In this document: positions 51,929 to 59,730 of the stretch, piece after piece
Position numbering within the stretch: the stretch's first letter is position 1
Layout of the letters: the number at the start of each line of letters is the position of its first letter
DNA from: Hymenobacter lapidarius
GTDB lineage: Bacteria > Bacteroidota > Bacteroidia > Cytophagales > Hymenobacteraceae
NCBI RefSeq assembly: GCF_001816145.1
Contig: NZ_MDZB01000011.1
Span: 1 to 64,000, forward strand
DNA length: 64,000 bases
Reading direction: 5' to 3'
Translations under genes and position numbers: made by a program
Notes under the pieces: model-generated
What the model saw: the letters and a program-made list of their open reading frames with translations, nothing else
The model's database searches: none
Told to the model about the DNA's origin: nothing

Positions 51929-53782
51929 ATGAAGCCTCGTTTTCCCCATCCCTACTCGCTACTGGGCATCCTCATCCTGTTTCTGCTGATGGTGCAGGCG
52001 CGGCTGTGGGCGCCGTACTGGGACACGCACAACGTGCAGGCCATTCTCACCTGGGACGCCATGGGGTACTACATCTACCTGCCGGCGCAGTTCATTTATC
52101 ACGACCTGGGCCACATGGGCTTCGCGCAGGACATCATGCGCGAGTACAACCCCAGCAGCTCGTTTTACCAGGCGTTTCAAGTACCTGGCGGGCCCGAGGG
52201 CCAGCTCGTGACCAAGTACACCTGCGGGCTGGCGCTGCTCTGGACGCCCTTTTTCTTTCTGGGCCACTGGGCCGCCGCGTGGCTCGACTACCCGCAGGAC
52301 GGGTTTTCACCGCCTTACCAGATTGCCATTGCCTTCGGCGGGCTGCTGTTTGCGCTGCTGGGCCTGGGGCTGCTGCGCCGGGTGCTGCTGCGCTACTTTT
52401 CCGATGTGGTGACCACGATGGTGCTGGTGCTGCTGGTGCTGGGCTCCAACTACTTCCAGTACGCGGTGTTTGATGCGGCCATGGCCCACAACTACCTGTT
52501 TACGGGCTACGCGCTGCTGCTCTGGCTCACCATCCGCTGGCACGAGCGGCCCACGCGGGGCGGGGCTTTTGCCATCGGCCTCACGCTGGGCCTGCTGGTG
52601 CTCATTCGGCCTTCCGAGGCCGTGGCGGCGGTCATTCCGTTGCTATGGGGCTTGGGCTCGGGGGCGGCGGCGCGGGAGAAGCTGGCGCTGCTGCGCGCCC
52701 GCTGGATGGACGTGCTGCTGCTGGGGCTGGGCGGCGTGCTGGGCGTGCTGCCGCAAGTGCTGTACTGGCACTGGGCCACGGGCCACTTCATTTTCTACAG
52801 CTACGGCGACCAGCACTTCAGCTTCCTGAAGCCGCACATCTGGCAGGTGCTGTTCAGCTTCAAGAAGGGCTGGCTGCTGTATTCGCCGCTGCTGCTGCTG
52901 CCGCTGGCGGGCCTGGCGGTGCTGTGGCGCACCCACCGGGCGGTAGCCGTGCCGGTGCTGGCTTTTGTGGTGCTCAACCTGTGGGTGGTGTCGGCCTGGG
53001 ACATCTGGTGGTACGGCGGCAGCATCGGGCAGCGGGCGCTGGTGCAGAGCTACGCCGTGCTGGCCCTGCCCTGGGGCGCCGCGGTGGCGTGGCTGCTGGC
53101 GCCCGAGCGCCGGCCGGCGCTGAAGGCGGGCGCCGTGGTGGCGGTGGTGCTGCTGGTCGACTTAAACCTGTTTCAGCACTGGCAGTACATGCGCTCCATC
53201 ATCCACCCCGAGGAGATGAACAACCGCTACTACTTTGCTGTGTTCAACAAAACCATGCCCACGCAGGCCGATTTTGCCCTGCTCGACGTGAAAACCCGCC
53301 TGCCCAAAGCCGAGCGTTTCTACCGCCCGCAGCTCATCGGCAAGCTGGATTTTGAGAACCAGCCCACGGACGCGGCCACCGGCCTTTCGGCCGACATGGG
53401 CTACTACAGCCGCCAGTCGTTCCGGGCCGATGCCGAGCACGCCTACGGCCCCGCCCTGACCCTCAAGCTGGCCGATGCCGGCCTCACGCCCGGCCAGTAC
53501 GTACGGGCCTCCTGCCGGGTGTATTCGGACTACGGCGCCTGGGGCAACAAGCTGGTGATGAGCGTGGAGCGCGACGGTAAAAATGTGGTCTGGAATGCCA
53601 TCCGCCTGCAAAACAACCTCAGCCTGAACCGCTCCTGGAACCTGGTGCATTTCGACGCCCCCATTCCCGCCGAAGCCCGCCCCACCGACGTCCTCAAAAT
53701 TTACGTGCTGAGCGAAAATGCCTCCGGCTGCTACATCGACGACGTGCAAGCCGAGTGGATGAAGCCCAACACGAGTTGGTAG
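51929..53782 (+). CDS. GT-C-like membrane glycosyltransferase with C-terminal beta-sandwich domain
   Basis: 617 aa from ATG 51929. N-terminal hydrophobic helix, then the GT-C-type loop 'AILTWDAMGYYIYLPAQFIYHDLGHMGF' with Asp residues, and about ten membrane segments to residue 415. The C-terminal soluble domain (about 470-612) reads 'KLDFENQPTDAATGLS', 'GQYVRASCRVYSDYG', 'LNRSWNLVHFDAPIP', 'LKIYVLSENASGCYIDDV', the same order of motifs as lipoproteins A and B. I infer sugar transfer on the outer face of the inner membrane with the beta-sandwich holding acceptor glycan. Confidence 0.78.
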   Translation: MKPRFPHPYSLLGILILFLLMVQARLWAPYWDTHNVQAILTWDAMGYYIYLPAQFIYHDLGHMGFAQDIMREYNPSSSFYQAFQVPGGPEGQLVTKYTCGLALLWTPFFFLGHWAAAWLDYPQDGFSPPYQIAIAFGGLLFALLGLGLLRRVLLRYFSDVVTTMVLVLLVLGSNYFQYAVFDAAMAHNYLFTGYALLLWLTIRWHERPTRGGAFAIGLTLGLLVLIRPSEAVAAVIPLLWGLGSGAAAREKLALLRARWMDVLLLGLGGVLGVLPQVLYWHWATGHFIFYSYGDQHFSFLKPHIWQVLFSFKKGWLLYSPLLLLPLAGLAVLWRTHRAVAVPVLAFVVLNLWVVSAWDIWWYGGSIGQRALVQSYAVLALPWGAAVAWLLAPERRPALKAGAVVAVVLLVDLNLFQHWQYMRSIIHPEEMNNRYYFAVFNKTMPTQADFALLDVKTRLPKAERFYRPQLIGKLDFENQPTDAATGLSADMGYYSRQSFRADAEHAYGPALTLKLADAGLTPGQYVRASCRVYSDYGAWGNKLVMSVERDGKNVVWNAIRLQNNLSLNRSWNLVHFDAPIPAEARPTDVLKIYVLSENASGCYIDDVQAEWMKPNTSW

Positions 53783-53806
53783 CGGGGCGATTGATGAAGA
53801 GAGTGG

Positions 53807-53912
53807 AACGTCATGCTGAGCGCAGCCGAAGCATCTCGCGTGCAGCAACTAATCCAATCGATTGAATTTACTACTGCACGCGAGATGCTTCGGCTGCGCT
53901 CAGCATGACGTT
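53807..53912. repeat. Palindromic repeat, GTCATGCTGAGC family, copy 8
   Basis: AACGTCATGCTGAGCGCAGC + CGAAGCATCTCGCGTGCAG on the left and CTGCACGCGAGATGCTTCG + GCTGCGCTCAGCATGACGTT on the right are perfect complements, about 39 bp. This is the CTCGCGTGC subtype. Between convergent genes. Confidence 0.9.
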
Positions 53913-53943
53913 GTAAATTGACCTTTCAAAACTCCCCCAGGCG

Positions 53944-54669
53944 TTACTGCCCCAGCAGACCGTATTTGACGATGCAGTAAATGGCGCGAAACCCGTCGCG
54001 CCAGCCGATTTTCTTGCCCTCGGCGTAGGTGCGGCCGTAGTAGCTGATGCCCACCTCGTAGATGCGCACATTTGGCACCCGCGCCACCTTGGCTGTCACC
54101 TCGGGCTCGAAGCCGAAGCGGTTTTCTTCCAGCTTCAGGCCCTGAATGATGTCGCGCCGGAAGAGCTTGTAGCACGTCTCCATGTCGGTCAGGTTCAGGT
54201 CGGTGCACATGTTGGAGAGGAACGTGAGCACCTGGTTGCCGATGCTGTGCCAGAAGAACAGGATGCGGTGCGGGTTGCCGCCCAGGAAGCGCGAGCCGAA
54301 CACGACGTCGGCGAAGCCCTTGAGCACGGGCTTTATCAGCAGGTTGTACTCTTCGGGGTCGTACTCGAGGTCGGCATCCTGGATGATGACGTAGTCGCCG
54401 GTGGCCTCGCGGATGCCCGTGTGCAGGGCCGCGCCCTTGCCCTGGTTCACGGCGTGCGCCAGCAGACGCAGGCCCAGCTCGGGGTAGCGGGCGGCGTAGG
54501 CCCGGATGGTGTCAGCCGAGGCGTCGGTCGAGCAGTCGTCGACCAGAATTATTTCCTTGCCGATGTCATTCACCAGCCGCAGCTCGCGCAGCAAATCCAG
54601 AATCTGGTGGATGGTGCGGGCTTCGTTATAGACCGGAATGACGATGGAAAGCGTGTTGAATTTTACCAA
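53944..54669 (-). CDS. Family 2 glycosyltransferase, DPM1-like (polyprenyl-phosphate glycosyltransferase)
   Basis: 241 aa from TTG 54669; no ATG or GTG lies closer to the conserved start '[21 protein letters not shown]'. '[17 protein letters not shown]', '[34 protein letters not shown]' (DxD), 'GSRFLGG' and '[18 protein letters not shown]' are diagnostic of DPM1-type enzymes, without the C-terminal membrane domain. It transfers a sugar to a polyprenyl phosphate at the cytoplasmic face, supplying GT-C proteins. Confidence 0.92.
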   Translation of the reverse strand: MVKFNTLSIVIPVYNEARTIHQILDLLRELRLVNDIGKEIILVDDCSTDASADTIRAYAARYPELGLRLLAHAVNQGKGAALHTGIREATGDYVIIQDADLEYDPEEYNLLIKPVLKGFADVVFGSRFLGGNPHRILFFWHSIGNQVLTFLSNMCTDLNLTDMETCYKLFRRDIIQGLKLEENRFGFEPEVTAKVARVPNVRIYEVGISYYGRTYAEGKKIGWRDGFRAIYCIVKYGLLGQ

Positions 54670-54691
54670 AACAGGGAGGGCTTGCGTGGGG

Positions 54692-54699
54692 CAAAAATA
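54692..54699 (-). promoter_or_regulatory. -7 box (TATTTTTG) of the DPM1-like gene
   Basis: Exact TAnnTTTG match on the minus strand, 22 nt before the TTG start at 54669, directly next to a palindromic repeat. Confidence 0.45.
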
Positions 54700-54700
54700 A

Positions 54701-54796
54701 CGCTGCGCTTAATGAAGAATGAAGAATGAGGAATGAAGAGTTACTTAACCTGGAAATTCCTCATTCTTTATTCCTCATTCTTCATTAAGCGCAGCG
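54701..54796. repeat. Word-built palindrome (GAATGAGGAATG type), copy 2
   Basis: Left arm CGCTGCGCTTAATGAAGAAT + GAAGAATGAGGAATGAAGAG; right arm ATTCCTCATTCTTTATTCC + TCATTCTTCATTAAGCGCAGCG. Perfect outer 20 bp, then near-tandem GAATGAA/GAATGAG words pair in several registers. It lies between the DPM1-like gene and the SDR gene. Confidence 0.75.
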
Positions 54797-54808
54797 GAAC
54801 GCGCAGCG

Positions 54809-55594
54809 TCAAAGGCTGCCGGTGCGGCCGCCGTCCACGGGCACGCTGGTGCCGTTGATGTAGCCGGCCGCCGGCGAGGCCAGGAAGGTCACTGCGGCTG
54901 CCACCTCCTCGGCCAGCCCAAAGCGGCGGGCGGGAATGAGCTTGAGCATCTCGGCTTCGATGGCTTCGGCCGACTGGCCGGTTTGGGCTGCTTTTTTCTC
55001 CACCAGCGAGTGGTGGCGCTGGGTGAGCGTGGCACCGGGCAGCACGTTGTTTACCGTGATGCCGTGCGGGCCCAGCTCATTGGCCAGGGTTTTGGCCCAG
55101 CTGGCCACGGCCCCGCGAATGGTGTTGCTCACGCCCAGGCCCGGCAGCGGCACTTTCACCGAGGTGCTGATAATGTTGATGATGCGCCCGTAGCCAGCCG
55201 CCTGCATGCCCGGCACCACGGCCTGCGCCAGTAAGTGGTTGCACACAATGTGTTGATTGAAGGCAATGCGCAGGGCCTCGACCGGCGCAGCCAGCAGGGG
55301 GCCGCCGGGAGGGCCGCCGGTATTATTCACTAAGATGTGGAAGCCTTCGGGGTGCTCGGCCAGATAGCCCTGCACCACGGTTTCGAGGTGGCTGGGGTCA
55401 TCAAAATCGGCCACCAGGTAGTTGTGGCGTGCTTCGCCGGGCGTGGGCAGGGCGGCGGCGGTTTCGCGCAGCCGCTCTTCGTTGCGGGCCAGCAGCGTGA
55501 CGGCGCAGCCGCGCTCGGCCAGGGCCTGCGCCACGGCCCGGCCAATGCCTTGCGTGGAGCCGCCCACCAGGGCGCGATACGGGAGAAGGTCCAT
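54809..55594 (-). CDS. SDR family oxidoreductase
   Basis: 261 aa from ATG 55594; the open frame continues upstream past the divergent promoter region. Classical SDR: 'RALVGGSTQGIGRAVAQALAERG' (cofactor site; Ser in GGSTQGIG), 'ILVNNTGGPPGGPLL' (NNTG), 'GRIINIISTSVKVPLPGLGVSNTIRGAV' (active-site Ser, but the Tyr of YxxxK is replaced by Asn in 'VSNTIRG'), 'GHGITVNNVLPG'-like segment. The altered YxxxK is a family trait in some 3-oxoacyl reductase-like proteins. Divergent from the kynurenine genes; a role there is only inferred. Confidence 0.82.
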   Translation of the reverse strand: MDLLPYRALVGGSTQGIGRAVAQALAERGCAVTLLARNEERLRETAAALPTPGEARHNYLVADFDDPSHLETVVQGYLAEHPEGFHILVNNTGGPPGGPLLAAPVEALRIAFNQHIVCNHLLAQAVVPGMQAAGYGRIINIISTSVKVPLPGLGVSNTIRGAVASWAKTLANELGPHGITVNNVLPGATLTQRHHSLVEKKAAQTGQSAEAIEAEMLKLIPARRFGLAEEVAAAVTFLASPAAGYINGTSVPVDGGRTGSL

Positions 55595-55819
55595 GCGGGA
55601 AGGGTTGAGGGTTGAGGGTTGATAAGTCAAGCGGGGGGCTTGCGGCTGGAAGCTTGCGGCTTGCACTTTTAATTTTGAGAGCCTGGCCGGCCGCCGTGGA
55701 AGCAGCGGCGCAGGCGCGGGCAGCAAACTTGCGCGTAAAAATGCGAAATTGGCGTTTCGTTGGGGCGCCGGCTTCCGTCGGCCTCATCCAACCCTCCCAC
55801 CCCAACACCCCACCTCCTC

Positions 55820-56353
55820 ATGATAACGCGCCCCTTTAATTTCCAGAAGTGGATTGACGAGCACCGCCATTTGCTGAAGCCCCCGGTGGGCAACCAGCAG
55901 GTGTTCAAGGACAACAAGGACTTCATCGTGATGGTGGTGGGCGGCCCCAATGCCCGCAAAGACTACCACGTGGACGCGGGCGAGGAGCTGTTTTGGCAAA
56001 TTGAAGGCACGATGACCGTCAAAATCATCGAAGACGGCCAACCGGTCGACATCACCATCGGGCCCGGCGAAATGTTTCTGCTGCCGCCCCACGTGCCGCA
56101 CTCGCCGCGCCGGCCGGCCGGCACCGTGGGCCTGGTGCTGGAGCGCTACCGCGAGGCCGGCGAGCTGGACGGCTTCCAGTGGTACTGCGAAAACTGCGGC
56201 CACAAGCTGCACGAGGAGTTTGCCGCCATCACCGACATCGTAGCCCAGCTGCCGCCCATCATGAACAAGTTCTGGGCCTCCGAAGACCTCCGCACCTGCA
56301 AAAAGTGCGGTACCGTGATGGCGCCGCCAGCGCCAGTGGTTAGCGGTGAGTGA
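55820..56353 (+). CDS. nbaC: 3-hydroxyanthranilate 3,4-dioxygenase
   Basis: 177 aa from ATG 55820; longer open frame starts at 55760. Cupin with iron ligands His50 and Glu56 ('KDYHVDAGEELFWQIEG') and His94 ('LLPPHVPHSPRRP'). The C-terminal rubredoxin-like site 'WYCENCGHKLHEE' and 'TCKKCGTV' (four Cys) marks the bacterial type. It opens the ring of 3-hydroxyanthranilate to 2-amino-3-carboxymuconate semialdehyde. First gene of the run HAAO-ACMSD-kynU. The last residues come from a palindromic repeat. Confidence 0.96.
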   Translation: MITRPFNFQKWIDEHRHLLKPPVGNQQVFKDNKDFIVMVVGGPNARKDYHVDAGEELFWQIEGTMTVKIIEDGQPVDITIGPGEMFLLPPHVPHSPRRPAGTVGLVLERYREAGELDGFQWYCENCGHKLHEEFAAITDIVAQLPPIMNKFWASEDLRTCKKCGTVMAPPAPVVSGE

Positions 56354-56430
56354 TTAGCGGTTAGTGCCTAACGACCGGAACGCGCCCCGGCACTGCCCCC
56401 TAACCGTTTACCACTAACCGCTAACCACTC
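56335..56430. repeat. Word-built palindrome (GGTTAGCGGTTAGTG type)
   Basis: Left arm GTGGTTAGCGGTGAGTGATT + AGCGGTTAGTG; right arm CTAACCGTTTACCACTAACC + GCTAACCACTC. Each arm is a tandem of GGTTAG-like words with a GC-rich loop. It starts inside the last codons of the dioxygenase and ends 5 nt before the GTG start of ACMSD, so it forms the junction of two co-directional pathway genes. Confidence 0.7.
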
Positions 56431-56435
56431 CCTTT

Positions 56436-57470
56436 GTGCTTTCCATCGACATTCACACCCACATTCTGCCCGAGCGCTGGCCTGATTTAGCTGAGCGGTA
56501 TGGGTATGGGGGCTTTATCCGGCTGGACCACCACAAGCCGTGCTGCGCCCGCATGATGCAGGACGACAAGTTCTTCCGGGAAGTGCAGGACAATTGCTGG
56601 GACCCCGCCGTGCGCTTGCGCGAGTACGACCAGTTTGGGGTGCAGGTGCAGGTGCTGAGCACCGTGCCGGTCATGTTCAGCTACTGGGCCCGGCCCGCCG
56701 ACTGCCTCGACCTGAGCCAACTCCTCAACGACCACATTGCCGGCGTGGTGGCCCGCTACCCCACCCGCTACGTGGGCCTGGGCACGCTGCCCATGCAGGC
56801 GCCCGCCCTGGCCATCCGGGAGCTGGAGCGCTGCATGAGAATCGGCCTGGCCGGCGTGCAGATTGGCTCACACGTCAACGATTGGAACCTGGACCAACCG
56901 GAGTTGTTCGAGGTTTTCGCGGCGGCCGAAGAGCTGGGCGCCTGCGTGTTTGTGCACCCCTGGGACATGATGGCCCAGCAGAAAATGCCCAAGTACTGGC
57001 TGCCCTGGCTGGTGGGCATGCCCGCCGAAAGCACCCTGGCGCTCTGTTCGCTGATATTTGGCGGGGTACTGGAGCGGCTGCCCAGGCTGCGCGTGGCCGT
57101 GGCCCACGGCGGCGGCTCGTTTGCCAGCACGATTGGGCGCATCGAGCACGGCTGGCAGGTGCGGCCCGACCTCTGCGCCGTGGACAACCCCCACAATCCG
57201 CGCAACTATCTGGGCAAGTTTTGGGTTGATTCCCTGGTGCACGACCCGCTCATGCTGGACTACCTGGTGAAGACCCTGGGGGCCGATAAAATTACCCTGG
57301 GCAGCGACTACCCCTTTCCGCTGGGCGAGCTGGAACCCGGCCAACTGATAAAATCCATGCCCTTTTCGGCTGACACCAAAGCCCGGATGCTGGGCCAGAA
57401 CGCGTTGGACTGGCTGGGCCTGGCGCAGGAAAAATTCAGTAGCCCCGCTTCTCTCTTCACCGGTCGCTAG
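56436..57470 (+). CDS. 2-amino-3-carboxymuconate-6-semialdehyde decarboxylase (ACMSD)
   Basis: 344 aa from GTG 56436. Amidohydrolase-2 fold with metal motif '[15 protein letters not shown]' (His7, His9), '[13 protein letters not shown]' (His), '[21 protein letters not shown]' (His) and '[13 protein letters not shown]' (Asp), all as in ACMSD. It decarboxylates 2-amino-3-carboxymuconate semialdehyde, which otherwise cyclises to quinolinate, so it diverts flux away from NAD. Preceded by a palindrome and followed by kynU. Confidence 0.95.
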   Translation: MLSIDIHTHILPERWPDLAERYGYGGFIRLDHHKPCCARMMQDDKFFREVQDNCWDPAVRLREYDQFGVQVQVLSTVPVMFSYWARPADCLDLSQLLNDHIAGVVARYPTRYVGLGTLPMQAPALAIRELERCMRIGLAGVQIGSHVNDWNLDQPELFEVFAAAEELGACVFVHPWDMMAQQKMPKYWLPWLVGMPAESTLALCSLIFGGVLERLPRLRVAVAHGGGSFASTIGRIEHGWQVRPDLCAVDNPHNPRNYLGKFWVDSLVHDPLMLDYLVKTLGADKITLGSDYPFPLGELEPGQLIKSMPFSADTKARMLGQNALDWLGLAQEKFSSPASLFTGR

Positions 57471-57540
57471 CCGGCCTTGGCCCGAATCTTTCCGGCCCCC
57501 GGCCGCCGCGCCCGCGCCCTAGCGCCGATATTTGCACCCT

Positions 57541-58815
57541 ATGATTGACGTTTCTTCATTCCCTACTGCGGCTGAGCTTGATGCGGCCGACCCGCTGGCG
57601 GCTTTCCGCCAGGAATTTCACTTCCCCACGGGCCCCGATGGACGCCTGAGCGCCTACCTGTGCGGCAACTCCCTGGGCCTGCTGCCTAAGGCCGCCCGCG
57701 CCGCCGTTGAGCAGGAGTTCGTGGCCTGGGAGCAGCGGGGCGTGGAAGGCCATTTCCACGGCGAATCGCCCTGGCTGCACTACCACGAAACCCTGACCGA
57801 CGCCACGGCCCGGCTGGTGGGCGCCCGCCCGCTGGAAGTGGTGGTGATGAACAGCCTGACGGTGAACCTGCACCTGCTGCTGGTGTCGTTTTACCGCCCT
57901 ACGGCCACGCGCTACAAGATTTTGATGGAAGGCGGAGCCTTCCCCTCCGACCAATACGCCATCGAGAGCCAGGCCCATCTGCACGGCCTCGACCCGGCCG
58001 ATGTGATTGTGGAGCTGGTGCCGCGCTCCGGCGAGCACACCCTGCGCACGGCCGACATTGAAGCCAAAATTCAGGAGCTGGGCGACTCGCTGGCCACCGT
58101 CCTCATCGGGGGCGTGAATTATTACACCGGCCAGGCCTACGACATGGCCGCCATCACGCGGGCGGGCCACGCCGTGGGCGCCTACGTGGGCTTCGACCTG
58201 GCCCACGCGGCCGGCAACCTGGAGCTGCAGCTGCACGACTGGGATGTGGATTTTGCCTGCTGGTGCACCTATAAGTACCTCAATTCCGGTCCCGGCGGCA
58301 CGTCGGGCGTGTTCATCCACGAGCGTTTTGCCCAGCGGCCCGACCTGCTGCGCCTGGCCGGCTGGTGGGGCCACGACCCCGCCGACCGCTTCCAGATGAA
58401 AAAAGGCTTCCGGCCCATGCTCGGAGCGGCCGGTTGGCAGCTCTCCTGCGGCCAGATTTTTCCCATGGCCCTGCACCGCGCCAGCCTCGCCATTGTGGAG
58501 CGGGCCGGAGGCATGCCCGCGCTGCGCCGCAAGAGCGAGCAGCTCACGGCCTACCTCGAAACCCTGATTCGGGCAGTGGGGCTGCCCAGCTCTCAGCTCG
58601 AAATCATCACTCCCTCCGACCCCGCCCAGCGCGGCGCGCAGCTGTCGTTGCTGGTGCACCAGCGGGGCCGCGAGCTGTTCGACTACTTGGCCCAGGAGGG
58701 CATTATTGGCGACTGGCGCGAGCCCAATGTCATTCGCCTGGCACCCGTGCCGCTTTACAATTCGTTTGAGGACGTGCGGCGCGTGGGCGATGCGCTGAAC
58801 CGTTTTTTCAAGTAA
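57541..58815 (+). CDS. kynU: Kynureninase
   Basis: 424 aa from ATG 57541. PLP fold type I: 'YLCGNSLGLLPKAARAAVEQE', 'VVVMNSLTVNLHLLLVSFYRPTATRYKIL', 'GFDLAHAAGNLELQLHDWDVDFACWCTYKYLNSGPGG' with the PLP-binding Lys245 in CTYKYLNSGPGG, and 'GWWGHDPADRFQMKKGFRP'. It cleaves 3-hydroxykynurenine or kynurenine to 3-hydroxyanthranilate or anthranilate plus alanine. A partial -7 box (GATATTTG) lies 7 nt before the start. Confidence 0.97.
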   Translation: MIDVSSFPTAAELDAADPLAAFRQEFHFPTGPDGRLSAYLCGNSLGLLPKAARAAVEQEFVAWEQRGVEGHFHGESPWLHYHETLTDATARLVGARPLEVVVMNSLTVNLHLLLVSFYRPTATRYKILMEGGAFPSDQYAIESQAHLHGLDPADVIVELVPRSGEHTLRTADIEAKIQELGDSLATVLIGGVNYYTGQAYDMAAITRAGHAVGAYVGFDLAHAAGNLELQLHDWDVDFACWCTYKYLNSGPGGTSGVFIHERFAQRPDLLRLAGWWGHDPADRFQMKKGFRPMLGAAGWQLSCGQIFPMALHRASLAIVERAGGMPALRRKSEQLTAYLETLIRAVGLPSSQLEIITPSDPAQRGAQLSLLVHQRGRELFDYLAQEGIIGDWREPNVIRLAPVPLYNSFEDVRRVGDALNRFFK

Positions 58816-58908
58816 GAACGGGCCCGCCGGGAATGAAGCGGCCGGCATTCCCTGTTCACCCAATCCCGCGCTGTTCCTCTTTGCCCATTCTACACCCCTC
58901 ATTTCTCC

Positions 58909-59586
58909 ATGGAAGATTACGCCGCTAAGATGCTGCTCAAGACCGACGCGGCCCTGCGCGAGTACGTGACCGGCCATGTCCAGTACCGGGAGGCCGCCGT
59001 GCTGGCCGCCTTCGACGAGCTGCGCCGCCGCGGCCAGCCCGCACCCGAAGAAGCCACCCTGCGCCCCGGCCTGGAGGTGGCCGCCACCACCCAGCGCCGC
59101 GTGGAGGAAGCCGCCGAAGCCGAGCAGCAGCAAGCCGCCCTCGCCGCCGACCCCGAGGCCGCCGCCGCCGCGGGCCCCGCGCTGTATTCGCCGGCGGCCA
59201 TCGTGCTGTTCTCCATGTTCTCGGTGGTGATTGGGGGCGTGCTGATGTCGTTGAATCTCTACCGGGTAGGCCGCAAGCAGGCCATTTGGGGGCTGATAAT
59301 TTTCAGCATTGCCTACGCCTACCTGGGCTCGCTGGCCGTGGCCTGGGCCACCACCATTGGACTAAGCCCAATTTGGGGGGTGCTCATATTCAACTTGTCG
59401 GCGGCTTTGGCCTACGTGCTGTGGTTCTGGCCGCGCTACCTGGGCACTGTCCCTTTCCGCAGCCGCAGCGTGCTGATACCGGTGCTGATATGCATGGTCG
59501 TGCTATGGGGCATTCAAAAGCTCACCCCCTACCTAATGGAGAACAAGGCAGTGCGCGAGCAGATGAAAGACATCATGCCGAAGTAG
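58909..59586 (+). CDS. Membrane protein with helical cytosolic N-terminus, unknown
   Basis: 225 aa. Residues 1-90 are charged and Ala/Glu-rich ('YVTGHVQYREAAVLAAFDELRRRG', 'RRVEEAAEAEQQQAALAA'), probably helical. Four membrane segments follow (about 100-118, 124-148, 154-170 and 183-200), for example 'IVLFSMFSVVIGGVLMSLNL' and 'LIPVLICMVVLWGIQKL'. I do not recognise the family. It follows kynU by 93 nt on the same strand and could be co-transcribed, but nothing in it points to kynurenine metabolism. Confidence 0.6.
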   Translation: MEDYAAKMLLKTDAALREYVTGHVQYREAAVLAAFDELRRRGQPAPEEATLRPGLEVAATTQRRVEEAAEAEQQQAALAADPEAAAAAGPALYSPAAIVLFSMFSVVIGGVLMSLNLYRVGRKQAIWGLIIFSIAYAYLGSLAVAWATTIGLSPIWGVLIFNLSAALAYVLWFWPRYLGTVPFRSRSVLIPVLICMVVLWGIQKLTPYLMENKAVREQMKDIMPK

Positions 59587-59590
59587 ACGT

Positions 59591-59702
59591 AAGAACGTCA
59601 TGCTGAGCGGAGCTGAAGCATCTCGCGTGCCACCACTAATCTCAACGACTGATTTAGTGACGCAGTAGAGATGCTTCGGCTCCGCTCAGCATGACGTTCC
59701 TT
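59591..59702. repeat. Palindromic repeat, GTCATGCTGAGC family, copy 9 (chimeric)
   Basis: Left inner arm is CTCGCGTGC subtype; right inner arm is GCAGTAGAGATG subtype, the reverse of copy 7. Outer AAGAACGTCATGCTGAGCGG / CCGCTCAGCATGACGTTC pair perfectly. A T-run follows (59701-59707). Between convergent genes. Confidence 0.88.
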
Positions 59703-59730
59703 TTTTTCCCAGAGCACTTTTGCTCACTAC

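Noticed and set aside
57556..59133. 525-codon open frame on the minus strand
   Set aside because: Antisense to kynureninase and the start of the next gene; low-complexity Gly/His/Val composition.
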